The position numbers were made by a program, and so were the translations under genes. A stretch of 64,000 nt of DNA from an uncultured Lacticaseibacillus sp. (GTDB lineage: Bacteria > Bacillota > Bacilli > Lactobacillales > Lactobacillaceae). Shown piece by piece: positions 26,758-35,627 of the stretch (position 1 is the first letter of the stretch; every line of letters starts with the position of its first letter). The DNA lies in contig CAKRNG010000003.1 in the NCBI GenBank assembly GCA_934370925.1, positions 1 to 64,000 on the forward strand, given 5' to 3'. The notes under the pieces were generated by a model, which saw only the letters and a program-made list of their open reading frames with translations, had not been told where the DNA came from and made no database searches.

Positions 26758-26924
26758 GTTCTCGCAACCACCACCGTCGAGACAATGCACGCATCAGTCG
26801 TCACACATAGAATCGCCCATGCGATTCATGAACCGATTCGGACACATAGGTATCGCCCAATCATCGTTGACACTTATCGCGAATAACACGATTAAAACCC
26901 ACACACAATTTTGGAGGAATTATC

Positions 26925-27755
26925 ATGAAGAAGAAACTTGTATCCCTTGCAGCAGTCGCATTGTTCATTCCATTGGCATTGGCCGCTTGCGGAAGTAGCA
27001 GCGCCAAGTCCGACACGAAGACAACCACCGTTAAGCTCGGGGTTATCGGTTCTGACGCCGACGTTTGGAAGCCCGTTGCAAAGCGCTTGAAGAAGCAGCA
27101 CATCAACTTGAAGCTCGTTCAGTTTACCGACTACAACAAGGTCAACCAGGCTGTCGTTGATGGCGACCTTGACCTGAACGCAATTCAGCACTACGACTTC
27201 TTCAACACATGGGAAAAGGAAAACAAGGATAGCAGCCTTGCCGTTATCGGCCGCACCTACATCGGACCCCTGCGTGTTTACTCCAACAAGATTAAGAAGT
27301 TGAGCGAACTGAAGAAGGGCGCAAACATTGCGGTTCCTAACGATGCAACCAACGAAGGACGCGCACTGATTTTGCTCCAGACGGCCGGTCTTATCAAGCT
27401 CGACAGCAGCAAGACTTCCCCAACAACACGTGACATCACGAAGAATCCTAAGGGCCTGAAGTTCACGACCGTGGATGCTTCCCAGACGGCACGTTCCCTG
27501 AGCTCCACCGATGCTTCCGTGGTCAACAACGACATGGCACTGAACGCAAAGCTTGATCCAGACGACGCTATCTACGTTGAAAAGATTAACAAGGCAAGTA
27601 AGGCATGGATCAACATCATCGTGGCGCGTAAGTCTGAAAAGAACAAGGCTGTCTACAAGAAGATTGTGAAGGAATACCAGACAGACGCAACGAAGAAGCA
27701 GATCAAGAAGGTTTACGACGGCTCAACCATCGCTGCTTGGGATGCAAAGTTCTAA
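26925..27755 (+). CDS. metQ: Methionine ABC transporter substrate-binding lipoprotein MetQ
   Basis: 276 residues, NlpA/MetQ family: extracellular, lipid-anchored receptor for methionine. Seen: signal peptide with lipobox LAAC (Cys22), then VKLGVIGSDADVWKPVAKRL, QFTDYNKVNQAV, GDLDLNAIQHYDFF and NDATNEGRALILLQTAGLI, all MetQ landmarks. GGAGG precedes the ATG. First gene of metQ-metN-metP, preceded by a T-box; a hairpin repeat lies between metQ and metN, which could raise metQ levels relative to the others. Confidence 0.95.
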   Translation: MKKKLVSLAAVALFIPLALAACGSSSAKSDTKTTTVKLGVIGSDADVWKPVAKRLKKQHINLKLVQFTDYNKVNQAVVDGDLDLNAIQHYDFFNTWEKENKDSSLAVIGRTYIGPLRVYSNKIKKLSELKKGANIAVPNDATNEGRALILLQTAGLIKLDSSKTSPTTRDITKNPKGLKFTTVDASQTARSLSSTDASVVNNDMALNAKLDPDDAIYVEKINKASKAWINIIVARKSEKNKAVYKKIVKEYQTDATKKQIKKVYDGSTIAAWDAKF

Positions 27756-27846
27756 TAAAGCCCGCAAAAAACCAAACACGTGGTAAAATAGAAACAAAGC
27801 ATCGGGTCTGTGCCGTTATTCAACGGTGAAGATTGTGACATCCCGT

Positions 27847-27955
27847 CGCGCACCAAGAGACTGCGCGCTAATATACAAGGCACGTCCCGCGGAAATCCTA
27901 AGTTCGGGAATTCCGCGGGACGTGCCTTGTATACCGGGTTAAATCATCTTTTGAA
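27847..27955 (-). repeat. Repeat family B copy (reverse) between metQ and metN
   Basis: ATACAAGGCACGTCCCGCGG pairs with its complement around a TAAGTTCG core, the reverse of CGAACTTA. The inner stem (CACGTCCCGCGGAA) differs from that of other copies but is still complementary to its own partner. Confidence 0.8.
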
Positions 27956-28015
27956 GTTGGCTCGATGCTGGTATATCGCGTAAGTGAACGCTTACGAAGT
28001 CGGAGGAAAACGTAT

Positions 28016-29077
28016 ATGAGTGCTGAACCAGTCGTCACGTTTGATGACGTGGACGTTGTTTTTAAAGAAAAGAAGAAAAAGGCCGTGCATGCCGTCGACC
28101 ATGTGAGCCTGACCGTTGAACGCGGGGACATCTACGGGATTGTGGGGTACTCAGGTGCCGGCAAGTCCACGTTGGTTCGTGCCATCAACTTGCTTCAGCG
28201 CCCAACGACGGGGACCGTCACGGTGCTTGGGGATGACATGCTCAAGTTGTCTGCGAAGGACTTACGCCAGAAGCGTCGGAAGATTGGGATGATTTTCCAG
28301 CACTTTAACCTCATGGCGAGCCGGACAATCGCGGATAACGTGGCTTTCCCACTGCGCGGTACGACCAGCAAGGATGCGATTAAGGCGAAGGTTGCCGAAC
28401 TGCTCGACTTGGTTGGCCTCGCTGACCGTGCGAATGCTTACCCATCCGAACTATCTGGGGGGCAGAAGCAGCGCGTTGGGATTGCCCGTGCATTGGCCTC
28501 TGATCCAGAAGTGCTGATTTCTGATGAAGCCACCAGTGCCCTGGACCCCAAGACCACTGCGTCCATCTTGGACCTGCTGAAGTCGCTAAACGAGAAGCTT
28601 GGCTTGACCATTGTGCTGATTACGCACCAGATGGAAGCTGTGAAGCAGATTTGTAACCGCGTGGCCGTGATGGATGCCGGTGCCGTGATTGAACGGGGAA
28701 CGTTGCTTGATGTTTTCGCACACCCACAGCAGCAGCTCACCAAGGATTTCATTGACACCACGATGCAGCTTGATGCAACGCTCAAGGCAATTTCCAAGCA
28801 GCCCGCCGTCGCGAACCTCGGCGACAACGAACGGCTTGTGCGGTTGACCTACGTGGGTGCCAGCACTGACAAGCCACTCATCGCGACCCTGTACAGCGAG
28901 TACAATGTGACCGCGAACATCCTTTTTGGGGACATTCAAAGCCTGCAGAATACGCCATTTGGGAACCTGATTGTTGTCCTGACGGGTGAGAAAGCAGATA
29001 TTGACCGCGCATTGACTTACTTGAAGGACGGCGATGTGACCGTCACGAACGTCGCACTGAACACGGAGGAGGACTAA
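28016..29077 (+). CDS. metN: Methionine ABC transporter ATP-binding protein MetN
   Basis: 353-residue cytoplasmic ATPase. Seen: Walker [10 protein letters not shown], signature [15 protein letters not shown], Walker [14 protein letters not shown], switch THQ, and a C-terminal NIL (ACT-like) domain of about 80 residues that in MetN binds methionine and inhibits transport. The ATG at 28016 follows CGGAGG; the frame extends upstream to 27965 without a ribosome binding site. Stops 1 bp before metP. Confidence 0.95.
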   Translation: MSAEPVVTFDDVDVVFKEKKKKAVHAVDHVSLTVERGDIYGIVGYSGAGKSTLVRAINLLQRPTTGTVTVLGDDMLKLSAKDLRQKRRKIGMIFQHFNLMASRTIADNVAFPLRGTTSKDAIKAKVAELLDLVGLADRANAYPSELSGGQKQRVGIARALASDPEVLISDEATSALDPKTTASILDLLKSLNEKLGLTIVLITHQMEAVKQICNRVAVMDAGAVIERGTLLDVFAHPQQQLTKDFIDTTMQLDATLKAISKQPAVANLGDNERLVRLTYVGASTDKPLIATLYSEYNVTANILFGDIQSLQNTPFGNLIVVLTGEKADIDRALTYLKDGDVTVTNVALNTEED

Positions 29078-29078
29078 G

Positions 29079-29765
29079 ATGAACATTATTGAAAAATTCT
29101 TCCCGAACGTGGTTGATTTGTGGAGTGGTTCTGACGGTGTCGTTGATGCGATTAACCAAACCCTCTATATGACCATCTGGACGACAGTTGTGGCGGGCCT
29201 GATTGGGCTTGTGGTTGGGATTATGTTGCTGGTGACGGATGAACATGGCTTGCTTGAAAACCGGCCGTTCTATTCCATCCTCGACAAATTGGTGAACATT
29301 TTCCGGTCCATTCCGTTCATTATTTTGCTGGCAGCGTTGAACGATTTCACGCGTCTGATTGTCCACACGGGGATTGGCCCTACCGCCGCCCTGGTACCAC
29401 TGATTGTTGGGGCAGCGCCTTTCTACGCCCGTCAGGTTCAGAACGCCTTGCTGACGGTTGATGCGGGTGTCATTGAAGCAGCCCAGGCGATGGGGGTTTC
29501 CCCGCTCGGCATTATCTTCCGCGTCTACTTGCGCGAAGGATTGTCCGAACTTATTCGGGTGTCCGTTCTGACCATCATCAGTATCATTGGTCTCACCGCG
29601 ATGGCTGGTGCCATTGGTGGGGGTGGCTTGGGTAACCTGGCAATTAACACGGGTTACTTACGCTACCAGAACGATGTCATTTGGGTCTGCCTGATCTTCA
29701 TCCTCATCATGGTCTTCGTGGTGCAGTTCATCGGCGACTTCCTGGCACGGAAAACACATCACTAG
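29079..29765 (+). CDS. metP: Methionine ABC transporter permease MetP (MetI)
   Basis: 228 residues with five membrane helices and the cytoplasmic EAA loop (VIEAAQAMGVSPLGIIFRVYL) that docks on MetN. Seen: the RSIPFIILL family motif and GAIGGGGLGNLAI near the end. Begins 1 bp after the metN stop with GGAGGA inside metN, so tightly coupled. A strong terminator follows and closes the metQNP operon. Confidence 0.95.
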   Translation: MNIIEKFFPNVVDLWSGSDGVVDAINQTLYMTIWTTVVAGLIGLVVGIMLLVTDEHGLLENRPFYSILDKLVNIFRSIPFIILLAALNDFTRLIVHTGIGPTAALVPLIVGAAPFYARQVQNALLTVDAGVIEAAQAMGVSPLGIIFRVYLREGLSELIRVSVLTIISIIGLTAMAGAIGGGGLGNLAINTGYLRYQNDVIWVCLIFILIMVFVVQFIGDFLARKTHH

Positions 29766-29806
29766 TCGTATCGTCATTACACATTTTTGATGAAGTGCGA
29801 CGCAGA

Positions 29807-29853
29807 ATGGTCCCAGTTCCGGAGAAAAGCACTCCGGAACTGGGACCATTTTG
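29807..29853 (+). terminator. Terminator of metQNP
   Basis: ATGGTCCCAGTTCCGGAG with its perfect complement, then ATTTTG. Confidence 0.85.
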
Positions 29854-29870
29854 ATGTTTGCGGGAAGGCC

Positions 29871-30076
29871 GGGGTGTACTGGTGGTCTCCGTTGCAGGCT
29901 TATGGGGACCGGAACGTGGTGTGGCCGCCTACAGCCGCTGCCGCGTCTTCCGGCTAGATGTGAAGCCTCGGCTCGCTACGCTCCCGCGAGTCTCCACATC
30001 TGCCAGTTCGACAAAAAAAGTCGAACTTCCACCACTTGGCCCCCAACGCCCTCCACTACGACCACCAGTACACCCC
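29871..30076 (-). repeat. Repeat family D, copy 3 (reverse)
   Basis: Terminal arms GGGGTGTACTGGTGGTC and GACCACCAGTACACCCC are perfectly complementary and differ from the arms of the other copies. The internal hairpin is GTTCGAC/GTCGAAC with an A7 loop. Confidence 0.85.
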
Positions 30077-30163
30077 TACATTTACGATAATCAGTGGTAG
30101 TGTGTAATCGATTTAGGTTATGTTAATCTTTTTGTTTTTGATTGTGTCATTAGTAATATTATC

Positions 30164-30217
30164 AAAAAAAGCGGTAACCATTCCCTCGAGTACAAGAAGG
30201 AATGGTTACCGCTTTTC
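30164..30217. terminator. Bidirectional terminator
   Basis: AAAAGCGGTAACCATTCC pairs perfectly with its complement; A-tract on the left, T-tract on the right. Serves the minus-strand operon ending at 30300. Confidence 0.85.
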
Positions 30218-30229
30218 TAATACGAGCAG

Positions 30230-30255
30230 GTCCTCGGCGCGCAGCCGACGAGGAC
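30230..30255. repeat. 26-nt hairpin with CGCAGC loop
   Basis: Stem GTCCTCGGCG with CGACGAGGAC (one mismatch) around loop CGCAGC. Confidence 0.7.
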
Positions 30256-30299
30256 AAGCCTATCTTTTTCACCACCAAGTAAAAACAGTGGCAAAAGGT

Positions 30300-30428
30300 T
30301 TACCGTCGCGATGCGTGGACGAGGGTGACGATGCCGGATGCTAATGCCAGTGCGCTTGCCACGAGTGCTGTTCCTGCCGCGCTTGTGGTGATGATGGCCA
30401 AAATGGTCGTTTTCTTGTCGTTGTTCAT
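30300..30428 (-). CDS. Small 42-residue membrane protein, unknown
   Basis: An ATG at 30428 (minus) sits 6 bases after AAAGGAG, an excellent ribosome binding site, and reads 42 codons: MNNDKKTTILAIITTSAAGT onwards, ending HASRR. A short polar start, one long Ala/Thr/Leu/Ile-rich hydrophobic helix (about residues 8-36) and a basic end indicate a single-pass membrane peptide with a positively charged cytoplasmic or external tail. It begins 21 bp after the HAD gene and is followed by a strong terminator, so it is the last gene of the aminopeptidase-HAD operon. Not recognised as a known family. Confidence 0.65.
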   Translation of the reverse strand: MNNDKKTTILAIITTSAAGTALVASALALASGIVTLVHASRR

Positions 30429-30449
30429 ATTGAGTTCTCCTTTTTGAAT

Positions 30450-31136
30450 TTATCCTAATAAGAGTTCGCCCAGCTGGTTAAGGGAGTCGACCTCGTGCGT
30501 TGGGGTGAGCTCCGTTGTGTTGGGCTGGTGTTTGCGATTGAGCCAAATAGTGGGGAGGTGGTAGTTCACACCCCCGCGGATATCGGAGTTGAGGCCGTCG
30601 CCAATCATCACCGTGTCGTGGATGTCCACGCTTGGTTCGGACTGGAAGATGGCGTCGAAAAATCGTGTGTCGGGTTTGTTGTAACCGAGTTCTTCAGAAA
30701 TATAGACGCCATCGAACAGTGGCGCGAGGTGGCTGTGTTTCAGGCGGTGGTGTTGTGTGACACCCAGGCCGTTCGTTCCGGCCAAGATACGGAACCCAGC
30801 CACGTGCAGATTGGTGAGCAATGTTTTGGCGCCCGGTACACGGTCGAACCCGTTGTTCAAAAAATTGCGGTAGTCGGATTCTGCGGCGTGGGGGTCGAAA
30901 TCTGTTCGGCCAATTGCGGCACCGAAGCTGGCGAAACGGTGGTCAAAAAGTTGCTCGCGCGTTAACTCGCCACGTTCGAGTGCGGCCCACAGCCCCTTAT
31001 TGACTTGGCTGTAGGTTTGGCGAATTTCTGGGGTGTCAGGAATATTGAAGTCGGCGAAAACCCCACGTAAGCCTTTTTCCTCACTCGCCGTGAAATCGAG
31101 GAGGGTGTCATCGAGGTCGAAAATTAATGTGGTCAC
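30450..31136 (-). CDS. HAD family hydrolase, YjjG-type nucleotidase
   Basis: 228-residue haloacid dehalogenase-like phosphatase. Seen: motif I DLDDTLLDF, motif II in ILAGTNG, the lysine in GYNKPD, and motif IV MIGDGLNSDIRGG, with a helical cap between. It most resembles YjjG, which removes phosphate from (non-canonical) pyrimidine monophosphates; specificity is inferred. The GTG at 31136 follows AAAGGAGC. It lies 36 bp after the aminopeptidase gene on the same strand. Confidence 0.87.
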   Translation of the reverse strand: MTTLIFDLDDTLLDFTASEEKGLRGVFADFNIPDTPEIRQTYSQVNKGLWAALERGELTREQLFDHRFASFGAAIGRTDFDPHAAESDYRNFLNNGFDRVPGAKTLLTNLHVAGFRILAGTNGLGVTQHHRLKHSHLAPLFDGVYISEELGYNKPDTRFFDAIFQSEPSVDIHDTVMIGDGLNSDIRGGVNYHLPTIWLNRKHQPNTTELTPTHEVDSLNQLGELLLG

Positions 31137-31172
31137 AAAAGGGCTCCTTTCGTTGCGATTCGCTCTAATGGG

Positions 31173-32408
31173 TTATGCCCAGTCACCGTTGCGGAAGATT
31201 GGCACGAGCTTGCCGTCCTTCGTAATGCCATCAACGGCCATTTGGTCAGACCCCATCATGAAGTCAACGTGCGTATCCGCGTGGTTCAAACCGACTTTTT
31301 CCTGCTCGGCTTCCGTCATCTCAACGCCACCCGCCACGCAGAACGGGTAAGCTTCGCCGAGCGCCATGTGGTTGGAGGCATTTTCGTCGAACAGAGTGCT
31401 GAAGAAGATAATACCGGACTGGGAGATTGGGGATGGGTCAGGCACGAGGGAGACTTCCCCGAGCGAGCGGGCGCCACGGATTTCGAGGAGGCCGTCAAGC
31501 ACGTGCTGGCCCTGATCAGCCTTGGCATTGATGACTTCCCCGTTCTTGAAGGTGAAGTGCATTCCTTCAAGAACGTTTCCGGCGTAAGAAAGTGGTTTGG
31601 TGGAGCTGACAGTCCCGTCGATGCGGTGGTGGTCAGGGACGGTGAAGACCTCTTCAGTTGGCATGTTTGGCATGAAGTATTCACCGCGTGGGTTTTCGGA
31701 ACCAGCCGCTTTCCAGATGTGGTTCTTGGGCAGGCCAACCGTCAAGTCAGTGCCAGGTGCGGTGTAGTGCAGAGCATCCAGCTGCAAATCCGTCAACCAG
31801 GTTGCCTTTTCGCTCAGCGTCGCCACGTGCGTTGCCCATGCGTCTTCAGGGCTATCGTTGTAGATACGGGTGGTCTTGAAAATTTCATCCCAAAGCTGAT
31901 CCTGAGCTGCTTCAGGCGTTGCGGCATCAGGGAAGACCTTCATGGCCCACTTCTGGCTGGCTGCCGCAATGATGGTCCAGCTAATCTTGTTGGTCACGAT
32001 GGCGTTGCTCAACTGCGCGTATGCCTTTTGGTGGCCCGCATTGTACGTGGCAATGCGCTTGGCGTCAATGCCACCAAGGTTGTCGGGGTCGCTACTGTGA
32101 ATGGTGATGCGCTTGGCGTTCTTGTCCACCCAGTAATCGTACTGTGATTGCACGAAGGGTGGCTGATTCTCGAGACGGTCTTCAGCCAGGTTCGCCAGGT
32201 CGAGGCGTTTAACGGTATCGTCGGCCCACTGCACGTTTACTTCGGCAGCACCAGCCTTGTACGCACTGGCAACAATCAGGCGGGCGAGGGGTGCCTGGTC
32301 AACGGCGACTTGAACGTAAACGGTATCTCCAGGTTTAACGGCCACGCCCGTCTCAACGGCGAGGTCAGCATACTTCTTTAAGTTTTCAGCGAAATTTGGC
32401 AATGTCAT
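31173..32408 (-). CDS. pepS: Aminopeptidase PepS/AmpS (M29 family)
   Basis: A 411-residue cytoplasmic metallo-aminopeptidase. Seen: N-terminal TLPNFAENLKKYADLAVETGV, NPRGEYFMPNMPTEEVFT, KTGK-like region with EVSLVPDPSPIS, HMALGEAYPFC and NHADTHVDFMMGSDQM, where the conserved Glu/His/Asp metal ligands sit. M29 enzymes release N-terminal Arg, aromatic and other residues from peptides. The ATG at 32408 follows TGGAGGC; an upstream opening at 32459 lacks one. First gene of a three-gene minus-strand operon. Confidence 0.94.
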   Translation of the reverse strand: MTLPNFAENLKKYADLAVETGVAVKPGDTVYVQVAVDQAPLARLIVASAYKAGAAEVNVQWADDTVKRLDLANLAEDRLENQPPFVQSQYDYWVDKNAKRITIHSSDPDNLGGIDAKRIATYNAGHQKAYAQLSNAIVTNKISWTIIAAASQKWAMKVFPDAATPEAAQDQLWDEIFKTTRIYNDSPEDAWATHVATLSEKATWLTDLQLDALHYTAPGTDLTVGLPKNHIWKAAGSENPRGEYFMPNMPTEEVFTVPDHHRIDGTVSSTKPLSYAGNVLEGMHFTFKNGEVINAKADQGQHVLDGLLEIRGARSLGEVSLVPDPSPISQSGIIFFSTLFDENASNHMALGEAYPFCVAGGVEMTEAEQEKVGLNHADTHVDFMMGSDQMAVDGITKDGKLVPIFRNGDWA

Positions 32409-32483
32409 GTGAGGTGCCTCCAAGTTCTTCTTATTTAGTATCGATTTTAGCATACCCACTTAGCCGATGCATGAATTGTGCAA

Positions 32484-32580
32484 AGGCTGCGCCAGAAGAC
32501 GAATCACAGAGCGCAGACTTCTGGGTCACGTAGCTCGACTAGGATGTAACGTTCGTGTGTCTGGACTTATGGCGCACCCC
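32484..32580 (+). repeat. Reduced repeat family B
   Basis: Keeps AGGCTGCGCCAGAAGAC, a short inner segment with GACTTCTGGGTCAC, and the GCTCGACTAGGATGTAACG tail. The large inner hairpin is absent. Confidence 0.65.
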
Positions 32581-32701
32581 GGGAGACTTCGAACGAAATG
32601 AGACAAAAAGTCGGAAAAGTCGATATATTCGAAAAAATTTGCTTTATTATTCGAAAAAAGTATTGTTATCTTTCGTAGGTTTGCTAAAATACAATTAATA
32701 A

Positions 32702-32731
32702 CGGTAAAGGGTCTGGGGAGACATTTTACCG
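32702..32731. promoter_or_regulatory. Inverted repeat, candidate TetR operator
   Basis: CGGTAAA and TTTACCG are perfect 7-bp arms with a 16-bp spacer just downstream of a TACAAT -10 (32690-32695) and 28 bp before the TetR start: the usual place for autoregulation. Confidence 0.5.
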
Positions 32732-32758
32732 ACAACTTATCCGGGGGGATTATCTAAA

Positions 32759-33364
32759 ATGGCACGACACAAATCAATCACGCGTGAACAAATTCTTGAA
32801 TCCGCGTACAACTTAGTGGTAGAAGAAGGATTCTCAAAGTTCACGGCGCGGAACATCGCAGCCTCAATTGGTTGCTCCACCCAGCCAATCTACCTTGAAT
32901 TCGACAACATGGCTGAATTACGTAAGGCAATCATGGACCGAATTAAGGAAGAATTGACCGAAAAGTTCGATAAAGTCTACACACACGACCCAATTATCGA
33001 TATGGCCCTGACTTACATTGACTTTGCACTGGAGAACCACAACCTTTATCAGGCGGTCTTTGTTGAGGATCACTTCGGTGTGGACGACATGCGTCAGTTT
33101 GCGATGGCCGCTGCGTTGCGCCGTTTTGAAGCCCAGGAAGATGCAAAAGGACTCTCCGAAACGCAGAAGAGCAACATTGTGACCGGGCTCTGGATTGTTG
33201 CAACCGGGATTGCCGACTTGATGACATCTGGCTTCGTCTCCATGTCCCACGCCCAGATGATTGATATCTTGCAGACGGTCATCAACGTTTTCATCGAGAA
33301 CGGGTCACTTTCTGGTCACGCAGGCGAAGATATTATTGCGATGGCACGGGCTCAGAACCAGTAA
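32759..33364 (+). CDS. TetR family transcriptional regulator
   Basis: 201 residues. N-terminal helix-turn-helix (about residues 9-55): ITREQILESAYNLVVEEGFSKFTARNIAASIGCSTQPIYLEF, with the typical A-x-x-x-G and Y recognition region (QPIYLEF in place of the commoner TLYYHF). The C-terminal helical domain would dimerise and bind an unknown ligand. No effector gene is adjacent on the same strand; the neighbours are pepS, divergent, and a gap downstream. A 7-bp inverted repeat in its own leader suggests autoregulation. Confidence 0.9.
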   Translation: MARHKSITREQILESAYNLVVEEGFSKFTARNIAASIGCSTQPIYLEFDNMAELRKAIMDRIKEELTEKFDKVYTHDPIIDMALTYIDFALENHNLYQAVFVEDHFGVDDMRQFAMAAALRRFEAQEDAKGLSETQKSNIVTGLWIVATGIADLMTSGFVSMSHAQMIDILQTVINVFIENGSLSGHAGEDIIAMARAQNQ

Positions 33365-33731
33365 AAGTAACCGAATATTAGCCAAAAGGACGCGCAATGC
33401 GTCTTTTTTTATATTCTGTATTAGTTTTTTATACTGAATCATGGTGCTTTTTTAAAGCCGTACGATTCGCGCTAAAAGAAAGATGTTTAATGACAGCAAA
33501 CAAAATTAAATTCCCAACTTTTATGAAAATTAACGAAAAAAAGGAGCCTGTGTTCAAGGTTTGCGAACATTTATCGGTGAATGTTCATTAAATCAAAACT
33601 GAACGATAACATTTAACGTGGTTAACAAAATGTCTTTTTTAGGCCGAATTTTCGCCGTTTTTATGTTATCTATTCGTAAATTCGATTCACTTTGTGTTTT
33701 TTTTTAGCGCGTTTTGGGCGATTTTTGGCAT
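33365..33731. other. AT-rich gap between tetR and flavodoxin
   Basis: A GACGC/GCGTC hairpin with TTTTTTT at 33388-33410 terminates tetR. Beyond it an AT-rich stretch has a short frame (33493-33591) without a clear ribosome binding site; no gene, RNA or repeat is convincingly present. Confidence 0.5.
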
Positions 33732-33783
33732 CAAAAAACCGCGAACAGAAATTGTCGAAGTAGGCAATTCGCATTCACGGTTA
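33732..33783 (-). terminator. Terminator after flavodoxin (minus strand)
   Basis: Read on the minus strand, AACCGTGAATGCGAATTG pairs with CAATT...GTTCGCGGTT and is followed by TTTTGA. Confidence 0.75.
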
Positions 33784-33799
33784 AGGGGTCGTTTAAAAA

Positions 33800-34258
33800 T
33801 TAAAGTGCCGCTTGGGTATCGATGAGCTTCTGGGCGAATGCTTCGAGGTGTGCGATATCTTCTTCTTCGGCAGCCAAATCTATTTTGAGACCGTCTGCAC
33901 CCTTAGTAGCACCGGTTGTCGCAAAGGCTGCGTCGAACATGTCGACTGCGGTTGCAAAGTCATCGTAGAAGCGGTCGCCACTACCGGTTGTCCCGTAGAC
34001 CTTGCCGGTGAGGTCGAGTTCTTTCAGGTCGTCATAAAAGTCGATACCTTCATCAGGTAGCAGTCCCTCCGCACCATCACTGTAGGTGTATGCCGCAACC
34101 ACACAGATATCAGCATCGTTAAAGTCACTGGCAACCGCTTGGGTAATTTCAGTCAGTTCCGTACTAACGCCCCGATCTTCCAGCGCCTCTTGAACAATCT
34201 CCGCGATTTCCTGCGTGTTCCCCGTCATACTTGCATAAACAATCTTTGCCGTCGCCAT
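33800..34258 (-). CDS. Flavodoxin
   Basis: 152-residue FMN-binding electron carrier. Seen: the phosphate loop ASMTGNTQEIA at about residues 9-19, AAYTYSDGAEGLLPDEGIDFY (the first aromatic-loop region) and GTTGSGDRFYDDFATAVD with the second FMN loop. Acidic overall, as expected. It would pass electrons in the cytoplasm, for example to activating enzymes of radical-SAM or methionine synthase type. It stands alone with a promoter region immediately upstream on the minus strand. Confidence 0.93.
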   Translation of the reverse strand: MATAKIVYASMTGNTQEIAEIVQEALEDRGVSTELTEITQAVASDFNDADICVVAAYTYSDGAEGLLPDEGIDFYDDLKELDLTGKVYGTTGSGDRFYDDFATAVDMFDAAFATTGATKGADGLKIDLAAEEEDIAHLEAFAQKLIDTQAAL

Positions 34259-34326
34259 TTTTCCTTGTTCCTCCGCTCGTTTTCTTGATTCCCCATTATA
34301 TCACGGGTTGGCGGGATTGGAGAATA

Positions 34327-34621
34327 CGGGGACCCCTCGCTTTGCATCGGGCGGCGCTGCATCCATTTGTTTAGTGGCCTCGGTTGTGCGGCCCGCCTTA
34401 GTGACCGTGGATGGTGTTACCGAGAACATCCTCGTACCTAACTGCTAGTTGGACACGAAACTCATTGCGGGGCACCCGCAATGAGAAGCGTGTCCAACTA
34501 GCAGTAACAAAAGGGGGAAGAGGTTGGTAACACCATCCGCGATCACCGGGAAGGGCCGCACGAACGAGGCCACAAAACAAGCGAAGGCAGCAACGTCCGA
34601 TGCGAAGCGAGGGACCCCCGT
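34327..34621. repeat. Repeat family A palindrome: two copies tail to tail
   Basis: The left half (ACGGGGACCCCTCGCTTTGC onward) and the right half (ending GCGAAGCGAGGGACCCCCGT) are inverted copies of one another over about 140 bp each, joined at a CATTGCGGG/CCCGCAATG hairpin near 34463-34485. The whole 295-bp stretch could fold into a cruciform or long hairpin. It lies between the promoters of flavodoxin and map. Confidence 0.85.
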
Positions 34622-34688
34622 AGCAAAGGGACAATCCCGCCAAAATGGTGTATGATGGATAATGGATGATTACGGAGGTAACGGATAA

Positions 34689-35480
34689 ATGATTACAATT
34701 AAATCTGAACGCGAAATCGAAGGAATGCGCAAGTCTGGTGCGATTTTGGCTGGGATGCACATTGGGTTGCGTGATCTCATTAAGCCCGGAATTTCGAGCT
34801 GGGAGATTGAAGAATTCGCAGTGAAGTACTTTGCGGAACACGATGCGATTCCCGCTGAAAAGGGCTTTGAAGGCTACAAGTATGCGACGTGTGTGGCCGT
34901 GAATGATGAAGTGGCACACGCAATTCCACGCAAGGACCTGATTTTGAAGAACGGCGACATCGTGAAGGTGGACACTGTGGTGAATAAGGACGGTTACTTC
35001 AGCGATTCTTGCTGGACGTACGCGGTCGGTGAGATTAGTGAAGAAGCACAGCGCTTGATGGATGTCACGAAGAAGGCACTTTACCTGGGGATTGACCAGG
35101 CAGTGGTCGGTAACCGCATTGGGGATATCGGGTCAGCCATCCAGAAGTACACCGAGAAGGAAAACGGGTATGGCGATGTTCGTGATTTGATTGGTCACGG
35201 GATTCAGCCAACGATGCACGAATCTCCTAATGTTCCAAACTATGGGCTTGCAGGGAAGGGTCTGCGGCTTAAGGCGGGCATGACCATTACCATCGAACCA
35301 ATGATTAACGCGGGTACCTGGCGTATTGCGATTAAGGAAGTGCCTGGGGACGACTGGGAATACTACGTCACACAAGACGGTTCCCTCTCCGCACAGTACG
35401 AGCACACCCTGGTCATCACGAACGACGGCCCAAAGATTCTGACGAGTCAGGATCCTGTTTACGACGCGAAGTACCTCTAA
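34689..35480 (+). CDS. map: Methionine aminopeptidase, type I
   Basis: 263-residue dinuclear metalloenzyme removing the initiator methionine from nascent proteins. Seen: the metal-ligand segments KVDTVVNKDGYFSDSCWTY (two Asp), LIGHGIQPTMHE (His), TIEPMIN (Glu) and EHTLVIT (Glu), with NDEVAHAIP upstream. No N-terminal zinc-finger extension, as usual in bacteria. The ATG follows TACGGAGG. Not in an obvious operon with its neighbours, although YihY follows by 147 bp. Confidence 0.96.
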   Translation: MITIKSEREIEGMRKSGAILAGMHIGLRDLIKPGISSWEIEEFAVKYFAEHDAIPAEKGFEGYKYATCVAVNDEVAHAIPRKDLILKNGDIVKVDTVVNKDGYFSDSCWTYAVGEISEEAQRLMDVTKKALYLGIDQAVVGNRIGDIGSAIQKYTEKENGYGDVRDLIGHGIQPTMHESPNVPNYGLAGKGLRLKAGMTITIEPMINAGTWRIAIKEVPGDDWEYYVTQDGSLSAQYEHTLVITNDGPKILTSQDPVYDAKYL

Positions 35481-35627
35481 ACCTTTAAAAACGGGTTAAT
35501 GAACAACAAGTAGTGAATATTTACTTTGGGGTTACGCGTTGGCGCAGCCCCATTTCGTTGTTCAGGTAACCCGCTTCTGGGAGTAAGTCGCCACACAGAT
35601 TTGTCAGGTGTGGCTGGAGGAAACAAA
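35481..35627 (+). other. Leader of the yihY gene with possible RNA structure
   Basis: 147 bases without a terminator. Complementary pairs are visible: GGGGTTAC with GTAACCC, GAACAAC with GTTGTTC, and CCACAC with GTGTGG just before the ribosome binding site. A mini-ORF MNNK lies near the start. Its function is not known. Confidence 0.3.

Noticed and set aside
33397-33591. 64-codon ORF after tetR
   Set aside because: Starts in the tetR terminator; only weak support for the inner ATG at 33493.
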